The translations under genes were made by a program, and so were the position numbers. From the NCBI GenBank assembly GCA_965112735.1, contig OZ218954.1:2046001-2110000 (forward strand): a stretch of DNA of 64,000 nt, read 5' to 3'. The notes below the pieces were generated by a model that saw nothing but the letters and a program-made list of their open reading frames with translations, was not told where the DNA came from and did not search any database. Of the stretch, positions 1 through 15,925 are shown piece after piece (the first letter of the stretch is position 1; the number at the start of each line of letters is the position of its first letter). The stretch is from Phaeosaccion multiseriatum. Taxonomy: Eukaryota > Ochrophyta, other classes.

Positions 1-2
1 CG

Positions 3-1345
3 GCAGATCGACGGATGGAAGAGGACGAGAGAGTCAAGGCGGCAGATCGGGGAGGGACCGGCAGAGGGGGCGCTGGTGACAACAGCAGCGAGAGTGGTGG
101 CAGCGGTAGCAACACCATTGACATTGAAACCCGCCGCAGTATCTGGAGGGGGCGCGAGCAGTTTGCATCCAAAAGCAAGAGCACCATGGTGACTGCGCTG
201 GCGGGAAACACCTTTATCTGCATTTTCAAGGTAAGAAGCTCGGCAGCTTTGCTTCACCAAGGGACATCATCATCACACCATCCAGATCGAGGACGACCAC
301 CCCCCCCCCCCCTCCTCTCCTTCACCTCCCTCATGCCCCTCCCTTCCCCTCCTCTCCTCTCCTCTCCTCACAAAAAGGTGGTGGCGTGGTGGTCCTCCGG
401 CTCTAGTGCCATGCTCAACACTGCAATCCACAGCCTCGTCGACACCCTGAACCAGGGTCTCAACCTGGTGGGACTGAGAGAGGCGGACAATGCCCCAGAC
501 AAGACCCATCCCTTGGGCTACGGCAAGGAGATTTACTTTTGGAGCCTCGTGTCTGCGATGGGCACCTTCTGGCTGGGCTTTGGGCTGTCCTTCACGCACT
601 CGGTACAGCAGCTCATGCAACCGGATCTGCAGGTGAGGGAGAGCGCTAAGTATACAGGCAAGGAGACCTACACTGCTGGTACAATCCACACTCAGAAGCA
701 CTCGCCCTTTGATCGTAACACTCGGGGTACATTAGTTGGGTGAAATCAAAAGGAGTAGTAGTGAGTGCCAGCAAGGACAGCGTTGGCTTCGCTCTGCCAC
801 TCTTCCTTCTATCCCTCTTTCAGCGGAAGACGTACGTACCACCCACCTTCTTGTGGAGATGAAGATCGAATCAGCGCATTAGTCATGGAAGCCTGCATGC
901 TCTGCTGCTTTCGCTTATAGTTCCTCATGAACCTCAACAACCCCACACATCTCCCTCCCCTTTCCCCTCCTGCCTCAGGTGGAAGCCATGGGGACCTGGT
1001 GCCACAGCGCGCTGCTGTTCGCCTTTGTGGTGGACGGTTACGTCCTGTACGAGAGCATCTCGTCTCTGTGGCCCACCAAGCCCAAGGACGTCAGCATCTT
1101 CAAGCACATCTTAGCGCTCAGGGACCCCACACGCAAGGTGAGGGGAGAGAAAGAGGAGGAGGGAGGGAGGGAGGGAGGAAGGAAGGGAGGGAGAAAGGGA
1201 TGTATAAATTATATTAATAACCTGGCATTGGGCTATAAACACGTGTCTGTCGCCTCCTTGCCTTTTCCCTCCCCTTGACCATCCCACTTATGTATGTCTC
1301 TTGCCCTCTTTTGTCTCTTTCTTTTCTGCGCTCTTGAACCAATCA

Positions 1346-1394
<49 letters not shown>

Positions 1395-2502
1395 AACAGG
1401 CCGTTATCTACGAAGACGCCGCCTCGTGCGTGGGTGTAGTGGTTGCCCTCATCGGCACCACGGCCAGTCATGTGCTGCAGAACCCCATATACGACACAAT
1501 GGCAGGCTTCGGCATCTCCTTCCTGCTGGGCTTTATGGGCTACAAACTCATGGAGCTAAATCGCAAGTATCTGGTGGGGATGGCAGTGGACGAGGAGATC
1601 ACGAGGAAGATCATCGAGGTGATGAAGAAGAGGCCGTCCATTGATGCCGTGTCGACAGTGCAGAGTCAGTGGGTGTCACCGTGGAACTTTTCCTTCAAGG
1701 CGGAAGCGGACTTTGACGGAACCTTTGTGGCGGCGTATCTTTTGCCACACTATCAAGACAAGTTCATGCTGGTCAAGGATACGGAGGTGAGACAGTTGGT
1801 GATACAGCGGGAGGGAGAGAAGGACGGACGCGGGCACCTTTGTCAGCATCAATGCCGATCTTTTGAAGATGCTTCCCCTCCTTCTCCTTGTCTTGCTTCT
1901 TGTCTCCTGCTGCTTCTACCGCCTCCCGTTGCCCCCCCCTCTCTCTCCCCTTCTCTCATCACTCTCTGTCTCTCCCCCTCTCTCTTGTTCTCTCTCTCTC
2001 CTCTATCTCTCAGGACCTAAATGTGCTGCTTGCCTTTTACGCAGAGGATGTGCTGCGCGTGACGGAGCGAGAGATTCGATTGGTAGAGGCCGAGATCCGA
2101 AAAGTGTACCCAGAGGCGGCCTTCATTGACATAGAGCCAGACTCCAAGCACTACGACCAGCTGGCCATAGAGATGCACGAGCGAGGGCCCTACAGACGAG
2201 CGGAGAGAGAGAGCCTCAATAGAATGTTGCTCAAGATGGCAAAGGACAACACCATTGCCGCCCCCGTGGAAAGCGGAAAGAGTGGCGACAGGAGCCCGGG
2301 AGGGGGGGCAGGCGGAGGAGGAGGAGGAGGAGGTGGAGCAGAGGGCAGTTTGGCGCCCTGGTCGTGGGGAATTGAGGCTGAGGCCTCGATCTCCTCCTCG
2401 TCCCCCGCTGCTGCTGCTTCTCCTGGTGTAGTCACGCCCAAGGACAAGGCAGATGACGTGTGGCGGGAAGGAGAAGAGAGAGGTGGCGAAAACAAGGGTT
2501 GA
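3..2502 (+). CDS. ZnT9 (SLC30A9)-like cation diffusion facilitator, 5' partial
   Basis: Five exons: 3-230 (open to the window edge), 378-632, 979-1137, 1400-1786 and 2014-2502; all introns are GT-AG and phase 0, giving 505 visible residues. The first ATG in the window is at 15, but the frame stays open upstream, so the true start may lie outside. The product is a CDF-family transporter, which exchanges Zn2+ for protons; SLC30A9 relatives export zinc from mitochondria. Visible family features are the HSLVD metal site in TM2, the HPLGYGKEIYFWSL loop, the EDAAS site in TM5 (exon 4), and the C-terminal cytoplasmic domain with FKAEADFDG and IDIEPD. The last ~90 residues are Gly/Ser/Ala-rich and probably disordered. 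Location is inferred from the family only. Confidence 0.88.
1349..1392. repeat. (CA)n microsatellite
   Basis: Nearly perfect CA dinucleotides end seven bases before the 3' splice site at 1399 of the ZnT9-like intron 3. The donor side of the same intron (1138-1200) is GGGA-rich. Confidence 0.95.
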
Positions 2503-2905
2503 AGCATTTTCATACTCGGAAATTCGTGCAAAATATTGCAAAAATACAATGATATAAATGTATAAAACATCAAGACGGGAAATGTATGCTTACGTGACGG
2601 GATCCCTTGTACCCCTGCATCGTGCGGCCAGCCTCTGCTTGGCAATGAGCGGGGTACTTCTCCCTTCGCTTCGTGTGCTTTGCTCCGCAGCTGCGGCTCT
2701 TGAGTGCACCCCTCCCTCGTTCTATCTGTCGTACAAAGGCGCCGTTCTTCAGTGTGACGTCAGGCAGCCTTGCTTGCCCGTGTACTGTACTACGTACAAA
2801 TTAAATAAAATCCTCTCCGATACATTTCCCGTCTCACCACCGCCCCGCTCGAGGGAGGGAGGGAGGGAGCGAGCATGAGCGAGCCCTCTCTCTCCTTTCA
2901 GCTGG
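2503..2905. other. Convergent intergenic region
   Basis: It lies between the stop of the ZnT9-like gene (+) and the stop of the plastid-targeted hypothetical gene (-). Short AT-rich stretches such as AAATTAAATAAAAT near 2797-2811 could serve as polyadenylation signals. No gene is seen. Confidence 0.5.
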
Positions 2906-4631
2906 TCAGAAAGCGTACTCTCCTGTCGAGGACAAGGACAGCAGAAGGAACAAGCAATGCATAGGGGAACGGGAGGCGCGGATGAAGCAGAGAATGGACG
3001 GACGGGAGGAAAGAATGGAAGCCGTGGCAGTCGCCAATCGCCTGATGGTTTTGTTCTTTCATGGTCCGTTTCTTCCGTTCTTTCATCCTTGATTGACGCG
3101 GGCATGGCAGGCAATTGATCCCTTGTTGCTTCTCCTCTCTCCCTGCCCTTTGCGTATCTCCTTGCAAAAGGGCAAAAAGTACGCTCACACACACACACAC
3201 ACACACACACAAATAGGCGCGCGAGCACGTACACACACAGACACGAATACACTCACACGAAAGCAGGTAGTACCTCGGATAAGACGGGGATACCATACAC
3301 GCACATAGAGAGCTACGGAGGACTTACCTGGGATGAAGAGGCGGATGTTCATGCCATCCCCTGTCACATAGGCCTGAGCAACCGAAGAGGAAGAGGGCAT
3401 TCGGAAGGAGAGGAGAGGAGAGAAGAGAAGGGGGAGAGGAGAGGAGAGAATATTTGAGAGGCGAGGAGGGGGAGAGGAGGGGGAGCGGAGCGGAGAGGAG
3501 AGGAGAGGAGAGGAGAGGTGAGGTGATGAAAAGTGTACCATACTCCATTGTCGCTCACTCACATCACTGCAGAGTACAAAGCTGTTGTCGAGCTGCGCTT
3601 GCTTGAACTTGTCGTCGAGAACTGAGTGGGCCTGCTCCATGCAGATGACATAGTTCTTGCCGCCCATCGTAGCGAAGGAGAGCTCGGGAATCCGCTTGTC
3701 CGGGAATGCCCTCTCCGCTGCGTGAAGAATACACTCCGTCTCCTGAGGAGGATAGTCCGAGGAGGAGGAGGTGGAGGAGGAGGGGGAGGGGGAGGAGCGG
3801 CAGCACGAGGAGGACGAGGTGGAATGGGGTGAGGAGGTGTGATCAGGTGTGAAGAGGGGTGATGATGATGATGATGATGATGATGATGAGGAAGAGGGGG
3901 AGGAGCAGCAGCAGGAAAGGATACTGTCCTATTGTCCTTCTATCGTAGTAGCGACTACTTACTTGCATCTCCACCTCGACCACTTCACCTCCATCCCCGT
4001 ACATGATCTTGACCTTTGATGGTTGGAGGGAGGGAGGGAGGGAGGGAGATACAAAAAGTGATCTTGTTAGTGCTGTCGTCGCGGTTGATGCTCCAGCGCT
4101 GTGAGACTCATCTCAGCTAGCCTCATGGCCTCATAGCCTCATAGCACCACATACCTTATGGACGTTGTCTGGATTAAGCTCGAGGGGACACTCGTCGGAG
4201 GCCCCTGCGCACGAAAAGCCTTTCAAGTGTTGTTCAGCAAGAATGAGGGTGCGCGAGACGATGCTATTAGAGTGGTGGGCGTTGAAAGAAGAAAATAAAT
4301 GCCCAAGCTTTCGTCGCCCTTCCTATCATCTCATCACCCCCCGCAAGTTGAAGAGAGAAGAGTGAGGGGGGAAAAGGCTTGTGGTAAAGAAGAGGGGGGA
4401 CAATGGTATCACGCGCTTACCGGGAGGAAATACTTTAGGCGTGGCCACTGTTGGGTGGTGCTGTGGCGACCCTGCTTCTTGTTTTGCTCCCAGGCTTAGG
4501 GTCTTCCTTCCAGAAGGAAGCGTCGAGCTCGTGGTGAATTGGATGAAATGCATGAAGCCATGGGCTCGGAAGGAAAGGCCCAAGATACAGCACACCCCGA
4601 GGGTGGTGGTGATGAGCGATTTAGCAAACAT
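2906..4631 (-). CDS. Unknown plastid-targeted protein, six exons
   Basis: Exons on the minus strand: 4631-4421, 4204-4155, 4013-3963, 3742-3563, 3373-3328 and 2922-2906; phases match at every junction (1,0,0,0,1), giving 184 residues. The family is not recognised. Residues 1-26 form a signal peptide ending ...RAHGF, followed by a Ser/Thr-rich segment; this is the bipartite presequence of heterokont plastids with Phe after cleavage. The mature part contains MYGDGGEV, then a Cys-containing block (ETECILHAAE, NYVICMEQAH, SFVLCSD) and GDGMNIRLFIPGEYAF at the C-terminus. The last exon codes for only five further residues and is the least certain. Intron 5 holds (CA)n and GA-rich tracts. A role in the plastid stroma is inferred from targeting alone. 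Confidence 0.72.
3186..3212. repeat. (CA)n microsatellite
   Basis: It sits inside the last intron of the plastid-targeted hypothetical gene; AG/GGAG-rich sequence from 3400 to 3530 lies in the preceding intron. Confidence 0.9.
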
Positions 4632-4915
4632 CTTGACCTTTCTTATGTGCTTGGGATATCATTGTGGTTGAAGATGTGGGTCATTCCCCCATTTGTGATA
4701 CACCGTATGACCACTCTTTGGTACATGTTGTCATGTTGTCGCCCTTCTTCCCTTCTTTCTTATTTCCCTTCTCCCTCAATTACTTGTACGGCCTTCCTTC
4801 CGCGGCGGCTGTGACTTGAAGCCCTGACTCCAACCTACCCCCCTGCCACTTCCCAAGGACTCACTCTGGAGCGGAAGGGGGAAGGGGTGGGGGAGTATCA
4901 ACTCATCGCACCGGT
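4632..4915. promoter_or_regulatory. Upstream region of the plastid-targeted gene / 3' region of DUS3
   Basis: About 280 bp separate the ATG of the plastid-targeted gene (4631, -) from the DUS3 stop. Pyrimidine-rich stretches occur; no defined promoter element is recognisable. Confidence 0.35.
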
Positions 4916-10657
<5,742 letters not shown>

Positions 10658-10953
10658 GATCAAATTATGTTGCGGCCGATCTCTGCGCCCCAAGTAGCAG
10701 CCTGTGATCCTGAAGCACCAACGTACCACCTTTGCACCTCTGCCATAACGGGGGGAAGGACGGAAGAAATGTCAAGCCCCCGCTTCCCTTCTCGAAGCAA
10801 AGATGCAGCTAGAACATAGGTGAGGAACTGGTATATGTGCCATCACAAACACCAGAGCCACATCATTGAATATCTGTAGCACGCACGCGGCCTTTTCCAC
10901 AACCCTCTCCCCCAAACCCATCGGGATATTGACCTCTCTCTCCGCAGCGGTGT
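10658..10953. promoter_or_regulatory. Shared upstream region, DUS3 (-) / pirin (+)
   Basis: Head-to-head genes are separated by about 296 bp. No TATA box is seen; the region probably holds both promoters and 5' UTRs. Confidence 0.45.
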
Positions 10954-11979
10954 ATGAGCAGGACCTTGAGACAAGCCTTTCTGCGGCTTAAACAGGAAGC
11001 ACCCGTGCACGTCTTTCCGCGGCGTGAAGGACTACGACTCGCGGCTTTGGCTCTTCTCTGCACATCTCCGACGTCCACCTTCTCCACCACCTGTCCCATG
11101 TCGCTGTCCGTCAAGGTCGTCCCCCACGAAAGGCTCCATGTTTCGGAGCCTGACCCACGTATGTTTGGGAACGGGCCCAACGAGAAAGGCAATGACAGCT
11201 GGAGCAACAAGAACTGGCTCAAGTCAATGTTCCATTTTAGCTTTGCGGAGTACAGCAACCCAAGCAACTCCAACTTTGGAGTGCTCCGAGTGATGAACGA
11301 CGACCTGGTGCAGCCGAGGAGGGGCTTCGGAACCCACCCTCACCATAATATGGAGATTGTTACCTACGTGGTGGCTGGCTCGCTAACCCACCAGGACAGC
11401 ATCGGCACCAAGGAGTCTCTTGGTCGGGGCAGCATTCAATTCATGACGGCAGGTACCGGAGTAAGGCACTCGGAGTTCAATGACGGCGACAAGCCTCTGC
11501 GATTCATACAGACGTGGATTGTTCCAACCCAGCGTGGGCTGAAGCCCAACTACGGATCCTACGTCGGCTGCTCCTCAAGCCTGAAGAAGAACCAACTGCG
11601 CCACCTGGTCTCCAACACCGTCTCCAGCAGCAGTAATATCAAGCACGAGAGCGACACAAGCCCCGTCACGCCTGTCCACATCAACCAGGACGTGGACGCT
11701 TACGCCGCGGAGCTTGAGCTCGGACAAAAGGTGGTGTTGGAGCTGCCTGAGGGGCGCCAAGCATACTTGCTATGTATTGAGGGTGGCGTCAAGGTCAACG
11801 GCAAGGAGCTCGGGAGGCACGATGCTTGCGAGATTACCATCAGCGGTGGGTCGACGGGCGGTGGCGTGTTGGATGTCGAGGCCTACGCAACCGAGGCAAC
11901 AGAGCACGGAGATGTCGCCCACTTTCTCATGTTCGCGATGAAAGCCGTGCCGGGATCATCGGGCCGTGGGGACCTGTAG
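10954..11979 (+). CDS. Pirin family protein
   Basis: Intronless, 341 residues. Pirins are bicupin, iron-binding proteins; family members act as transcriptional co-regulators or quercetinases. The N-terminal cupin shows the metal-site pattern HPHHNMEIVTYV near residue 128 and RHSEFN near residue 171, matching the three His plus Glu of the family, together with LTHQDSIG and RFIQTWIVP. The first ~50 residues are Arg-rich and amphipathic (MSRTLRQAFLRLKQ), which suggests a mitochondrial or other organelle presequence; an internal Met at 11101 (MSLSVK) would give a cytosolic form of 292 residues. A ~25-residue insert after the N-terminal cupin is Ser-rich. It is divergently paired with DUS3. Confidence 0.93.
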   Translation: MSRTLRQAFLRLKQEAPVHVFPRREGLRLAALALLCTSPTSTFSTTCPMSLSVKVVPHERLHVSEPDPRMFGNGPNEKGNDSWSNKNWLKSMFHFSFAEYSNPSNSNFGVLRVMNDDLVQPRRGFGTHPHHNMEIVTYVVAGSLTHQDSIGTKESLGRGSIQFMTAGTGVRHSEFNDGDKPLRFIQTWIVPTQRGLKPNYGSYVGCSSSLKKNQLRHLVSNTVSSSSNIKHESDTSPVTPVHINQDVDAYAAELELGQKVVLELPEGRQAYLLCIEGGVKVNGKELGRHDACEITISGGSTGGGVLDVEAYATEATEHGDVAHFLMFAMKAVPGSSGRGDL

Positions 11980-12267
11980 GAGGAACGGGGGGGGGGGGGT
12001 CGGTGGTGGTGGGGAGGTGCGTGTGTGCTAAATTCAGTTTGCGGTTTCAGACCGTGAAGAGCAGGAGGAGCCTTCTCTCTTTTTTTTTTTTTTAGAGCTC
12101 GGCACTCCGTACGGCTACGGCCCCCCATCTTGGAACGAAAAGTATTGAGGAAGAGAGAGAGACGTTGAACATAGTTTTGAGTTTGATTAACATTATGCCG
12201 TTTCATATTATATTACTACTGTTTTCTTAGCCCCCCCCCCCCCTCTCAATGTCACTCACCCACTCTG

Positions 12268-12580
12268 CTTCGCGCAAGAAAGGCCAACCAGTGCCCGACA
12301 ACCACACAACACAACACACAACACACAAATACCAAACTACTCAAAAGAGGACGAGACAACGGGCTCTTGGTGCGTAGTCTCCGCAAGCAAGACCAACCAG
12401 TGCCCGACAACCACACCACACAACACATAAATACCAAACTACTCAAAAGAGGACGAGACAACGGGCTCTCGGTGCGTAGTCTCCGCAAGCAAGACCAACC
12501 AGTGCCCGACAACCACACCACACAACACACAAATACCAAACTACTCAAAAGAGGACGAGACAACGGGCTCTCCGCGCGTT
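12268..12580. repeat. Tandem repeat of about 104 bp, three copies
   Basis: Each copy contains CCAACCAGTGCCCGACAACC, an ACACAACAC tract, AAATACCAAACTACTCAAAA and GAGGACGAGACAACGGGCTC. Copies start near 12273, 12381 and 12485; the first is longer by one ACACAAC expansion. They carry no convincing coding capacity. Confidence 0.95.
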
Positions 12581-13155
12581 GGCAGAAGGCTTGCTACGCC
12601 TCCACGGAAGGCCTCAAAGGCTCTCCGCCGCCTACCCTACCCTACCCTACCATGCGCTGCCCTCCTTGACATGCAATTCTCTTCCTCCCACCCGCTCACT
12701 CGACTCTCGCCACCCTCTTCAGTGCGGGCGGAGCGACCTAACGCCAGAAACGCCTGAAACGCCTGCTTCCCTTCCTTCCTCCTGCCTTGCACAACTAGCC
12801 CACAATCGTTGAGCGTCACAGCCCCCCTTCGCCCCCCACTACACTTTCTACACTCAAAGCATGTACCACATCACATTTGGTGGTAGCAGGGTCGCACGCA
12901 CAGCACCGCCGCAGTACACACACCGCCACACGCACTCGCACCACACGCTGACACTACACCGCGTACACTCTTCTTACAAAAAAACCCAAGGAATCACGGC
13001 CATCACACTCTCTCATCACTCCACCGGTCCCTTCGTCTATGCCGTAGGCATATAGGCCTGCTTCGATGAGTTTCGTTTGTGTTGCTTCCGCTTCTCCTGC
13101 TTCGATGGGCTTCGTTTGTGCGTCGCCCACCCAAGCGCCCCACCCGCCCTTCACC

Positions 13156-13293
13156 CCTCCTCCTCCTCCTCCTCCCTCCTCCTCCTCCTCCTCCTCCTCC
13201 TCCTCCTCCTCCCTCCTCCTCCTCCTCCTCCTCCTCCTCCTCCTCCTCCTCCTCCTCCTCCTCCTCCTCCTCCTCCTCCTCCTCCTCCTCCTC
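13156..13293. repeat. (TCC)n microsatellite
   Basis: Nearly perfect TCC repeats with two short slips lie just downstream of the stop of the zinc-ribbon gene (as GGA on its sense strand). Confidence 0.97.
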
Positions 13294-13307
13294 CGTGCTT
13301 TGGTTGC

Positions 13308-13473
13308 TCACGACACGCTCAGCCTCGCAGCTGGCTGGCCAGGAGCCTGGGCTTGAGTAGGGATTGGCTGCTCAAAGAAGAACGAGAAGAAGTCGTCTGG
13401 GCATGAGCCGAGCAGCCTCTCTTTCTCCTTGCCCCCCTTCTGCTGCCCCTCATGCTGCTGCTGGTGCTGCTGG

Positions 13474-13507
<34 letters not shown>

Positions 13508-14158
13508 AGTGGTGGTGGTGGTGGTGGTGGTGGTGCTGCTGCTGGTGGGAATGGAGTAGGGCGTTGTTGTTGAAGTGGGAGAGTTCGTCCTGCGTCACGC
13601 CCAAGGACCCTCGAGGAGAGAAGTTGAAGAAGCCGCCGGGCGACACGCACCAAGGTTTGTACTCAGACTTGTTTAGGCTTGGGCCGAAAGAAGACGCGGT
13701 GGGCGTGATGGTGGCGCTGACGTCGCTCCCACCATTCCCGCCGCCGTCGTAACCATTATGACTAGTGCTGTCCTTGTGGGCGGAGGCGGAGGCGGACGCG
13801 GAGGCGGCGCCCAGGTCCTCAGGGCAAGCAGGAGGAGGAGGAGAAAGAGGCCAAGCCATGGGCGAAAACGTCAATGAAGATGTCCTCCCCCCCGCCATGC
13901 CCTGTGGCTGGCCCTGGTGGTCAAGTCCTTGGGCCGACTGATGATGCTGGCCCCCCTGCTGTTGCTGGTGGTGGTGATGCTCTTGAGCCATCTGTGGGGG
14001 TGGACGGTAGCAGAAGTGGTGCTGATGCTGCTGAGTCTGCTGTCCGACGGCAGAGTGGACGCGGGGACTCGGCAGGCCAGGGTAGAAGAACGCCTCCGCG
14101 CTGATGAGCGACGGAACCATCTTGGCTCCGGGCAGCAGTAGGTGGTGCGGACGAGCGG

Positions 14159-14215
<57 letters not shown>

Positions 14216-15206
14216 AGCAGGGGCTCTCCGTGTCGCCCAGGCTGTCTGTGTCGGTGTCGCGGCGGCTGTTGCACCTGAGGGTGCTGTTGCCGCCACTGCG
14301 GCTACTACAGCTGCTACTCTCACTGCTGCTGCTTCCACCTGTGTCACTGTTGTAGCTTTCGTCGCTATTATCGGCGGTGGCGTGCAGGAGCGGCGGGAAG
14401 GAGTAATTGCGCCCCCCCAAGTTGTTGTCGTTGAAGAGCAAGGACAGACTCTGCTGGGCGGACAAAGTCCTGTCATTGAGGCCCTGAGGAATGGCAGCTT
14501 GGTGGCTGTAAAGTTCGTGGGAAAACCCAGGAAAGGCGAGCTGCCCCTGCTGCTGTGCTCGCAAGACAATTCCACCTGAGGGGCGGGCTTTCTTCAGAGG
14601 AGGAGCGTGAGTAGCTGCAGCCGCCGCAGCAGCAGCCTGGTCGGAAGAGGCCCTCGAGTTCGCCACCGTGAGGAAAAGGGCCCTGGGAACCCTTCTCTTG
14701 CTGCTGCTGGTCCTCCGGCTGCAGGTGAAAGGGGCTTCAGTCAGTGAATCAGGAGGTGCTGCGTGTCCTCCGCTCTGAAAGTTGAAGGAAGGCATCCCTC
14801 CCCTCCGCTCATTCGCTCCACGGGCGCCCCTCCAGCTTTCCGCCTGGGGCTTCCGCTGCTTGTGCTTCTGCTTCTGCAGGGCCAAGTGCTGCCGGTACAT
14901 TTTTTGCAACTGCTGAGGCGTCGACGATTTGCTTGGTACCCAAAGGAAGTCCTTGCCTTCTTTCTCGTCCTCTTCTCTGTCTGCTGCTGCTGCTTCTCCT
15001 CCTTCTCCCCTCCTTTCCCCAGCCGGGTCCAGCCCGGCCTTCTTCCTGAGGTTCCTGGTGTAGGCCTGTACGCCTCGCAGGCCCTTGCGAGACAGAAAGA
15101 TGTGGTTGCAGCTGGTGCACTCCTTCATCGCGCTCTTGGTCACGGTGCCGCACTCTGGGCAGCTCTTCCTCCCCTTGCCCACCATCTTTGAGCGTTTGGG
15201 GCCCAT
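13308..15206 (-). CDS. UPF0547-type zinc-ribbon protein with Asn/Gln/His homopolymers
   Basis: Single exon, 632 residues. Residues 8-40 (MVGKGRKSCPECG ... CTSCNHIFLSRKG) form a four-cysteine ribbon, Cys16, 19, 30 and 33, matching UPF0547/C16orf87-like proteins, whose function is unknown. The rest is low complexity: a basic QKQKHKQRK stretch, about 18 consecutive Asn near residue 335 (the GTT run at 14160-14213), poly-His and poly-Gln near residues 565-590, and Ser- and Gly-rich parts. The C-terminus has a short aromatic patch, PDDFFSFFFEQP, that could be an interaction motif. It is much longer than animal UPF0547 proteins (~150 residues). Nuclear location is plausible from the basic N-terminus but not shown. 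Confidence 0.82.
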
Positions 15207-15332
15207 GATGCCCTCTTGTGCTCGGCGCTCTTCGTTCCAAGCCTTTGCTGATTGGGCGGTGAGCCTCGACGCCTGCTGCGCTCTCGCCTTCTGGTCGGAC
15301 CTGTTGCTCTGCTCTTGGTGCTCTTTATGCCA

Positions 15333-15364
<32 letters not shown>

Positions 15365-15925
15365 ACAGTACTCTCTTCCAACGGTTCTTCCTGTGCTGCC
15401 GCCCATGCGATGGAGCCTTGAAACGCCAAGCTTTACTTCTGCCCGGCGCCCCACCGCCTGGGTGCCACGATCGAGCTGACGCGCCATGTACATGAGACAC
15501 AAGAGATAAAGCCCCAAAACGCTTTCCTGTACTTTTTCAAACTGCCCCTTTATTTTGTTTATTTTGGCATCCTGGTGTGTCTCAAGTACGGCCGAAAAAA
15601 GGAATTACTTTTAGGTTTTTGGATGGAGGCATATATGAGAGAGAGCCGGTCCATAAGCGCGGCTCCTTTTCGGGCTGGCTCCAAGCTCTCTGCGATCGAT
15701 GGAAGCTGAGGTGTGGTGATGCAGCCCAGGCTGTGGCTTCCTTCGGTCAGTCAGGGTGACAAGAGCGCGCACGAGAGCACGAGATGCCCCGGACGTGGAA
15801 GGAAGCCTTCGGTGCGACGTGCGGGGTTACTTCCTCTCTGCCGCTCTTCATGGTGCCGCAACAAGCAAGCTGCCCTGCCCCACTCACTCTTCCCTCTAAT
15901 CTTCTTTCCACGCAAGCTGTCTACA
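15207..15925. other. Intergenic region upstream of the zinc-ribbon gene
   Basis: It holds the promoter and 5' UTR of the zinc-ribbon gene and the 3' end of the PsbP-like gene, both minus strand. A (CTG)n run lies at 15330-15363. No gene is seen. Confidence 0.4.

Larger units (their letters stand above)
11980..13307. other. Gene-poor convergent intergenic region
   Basis: It lies between the pirin stop (+) and the zinc-ribbon gene stop (-). It contains a poly-T run (12081-12093), a C-run, a ~104-bp tandem repeat, a short CCCTA array (about 12631-12653) and (TCC)n. No credible gene is seen; ORFs here follow the repeats. Confidence 0.6.

Noticed and set aside
3093-3308. HTHTHT-type ORFs around CA repeats (also near 24650, 40850 and 62600)
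   Set aside because: Dinucleotide-repeat artefacts inside introns with matching splice phases around them.
12631-12653. CCCTA repeats as a telomere remnant
   Set aside because: Only about four pentamers; too short and not the expected unit length.
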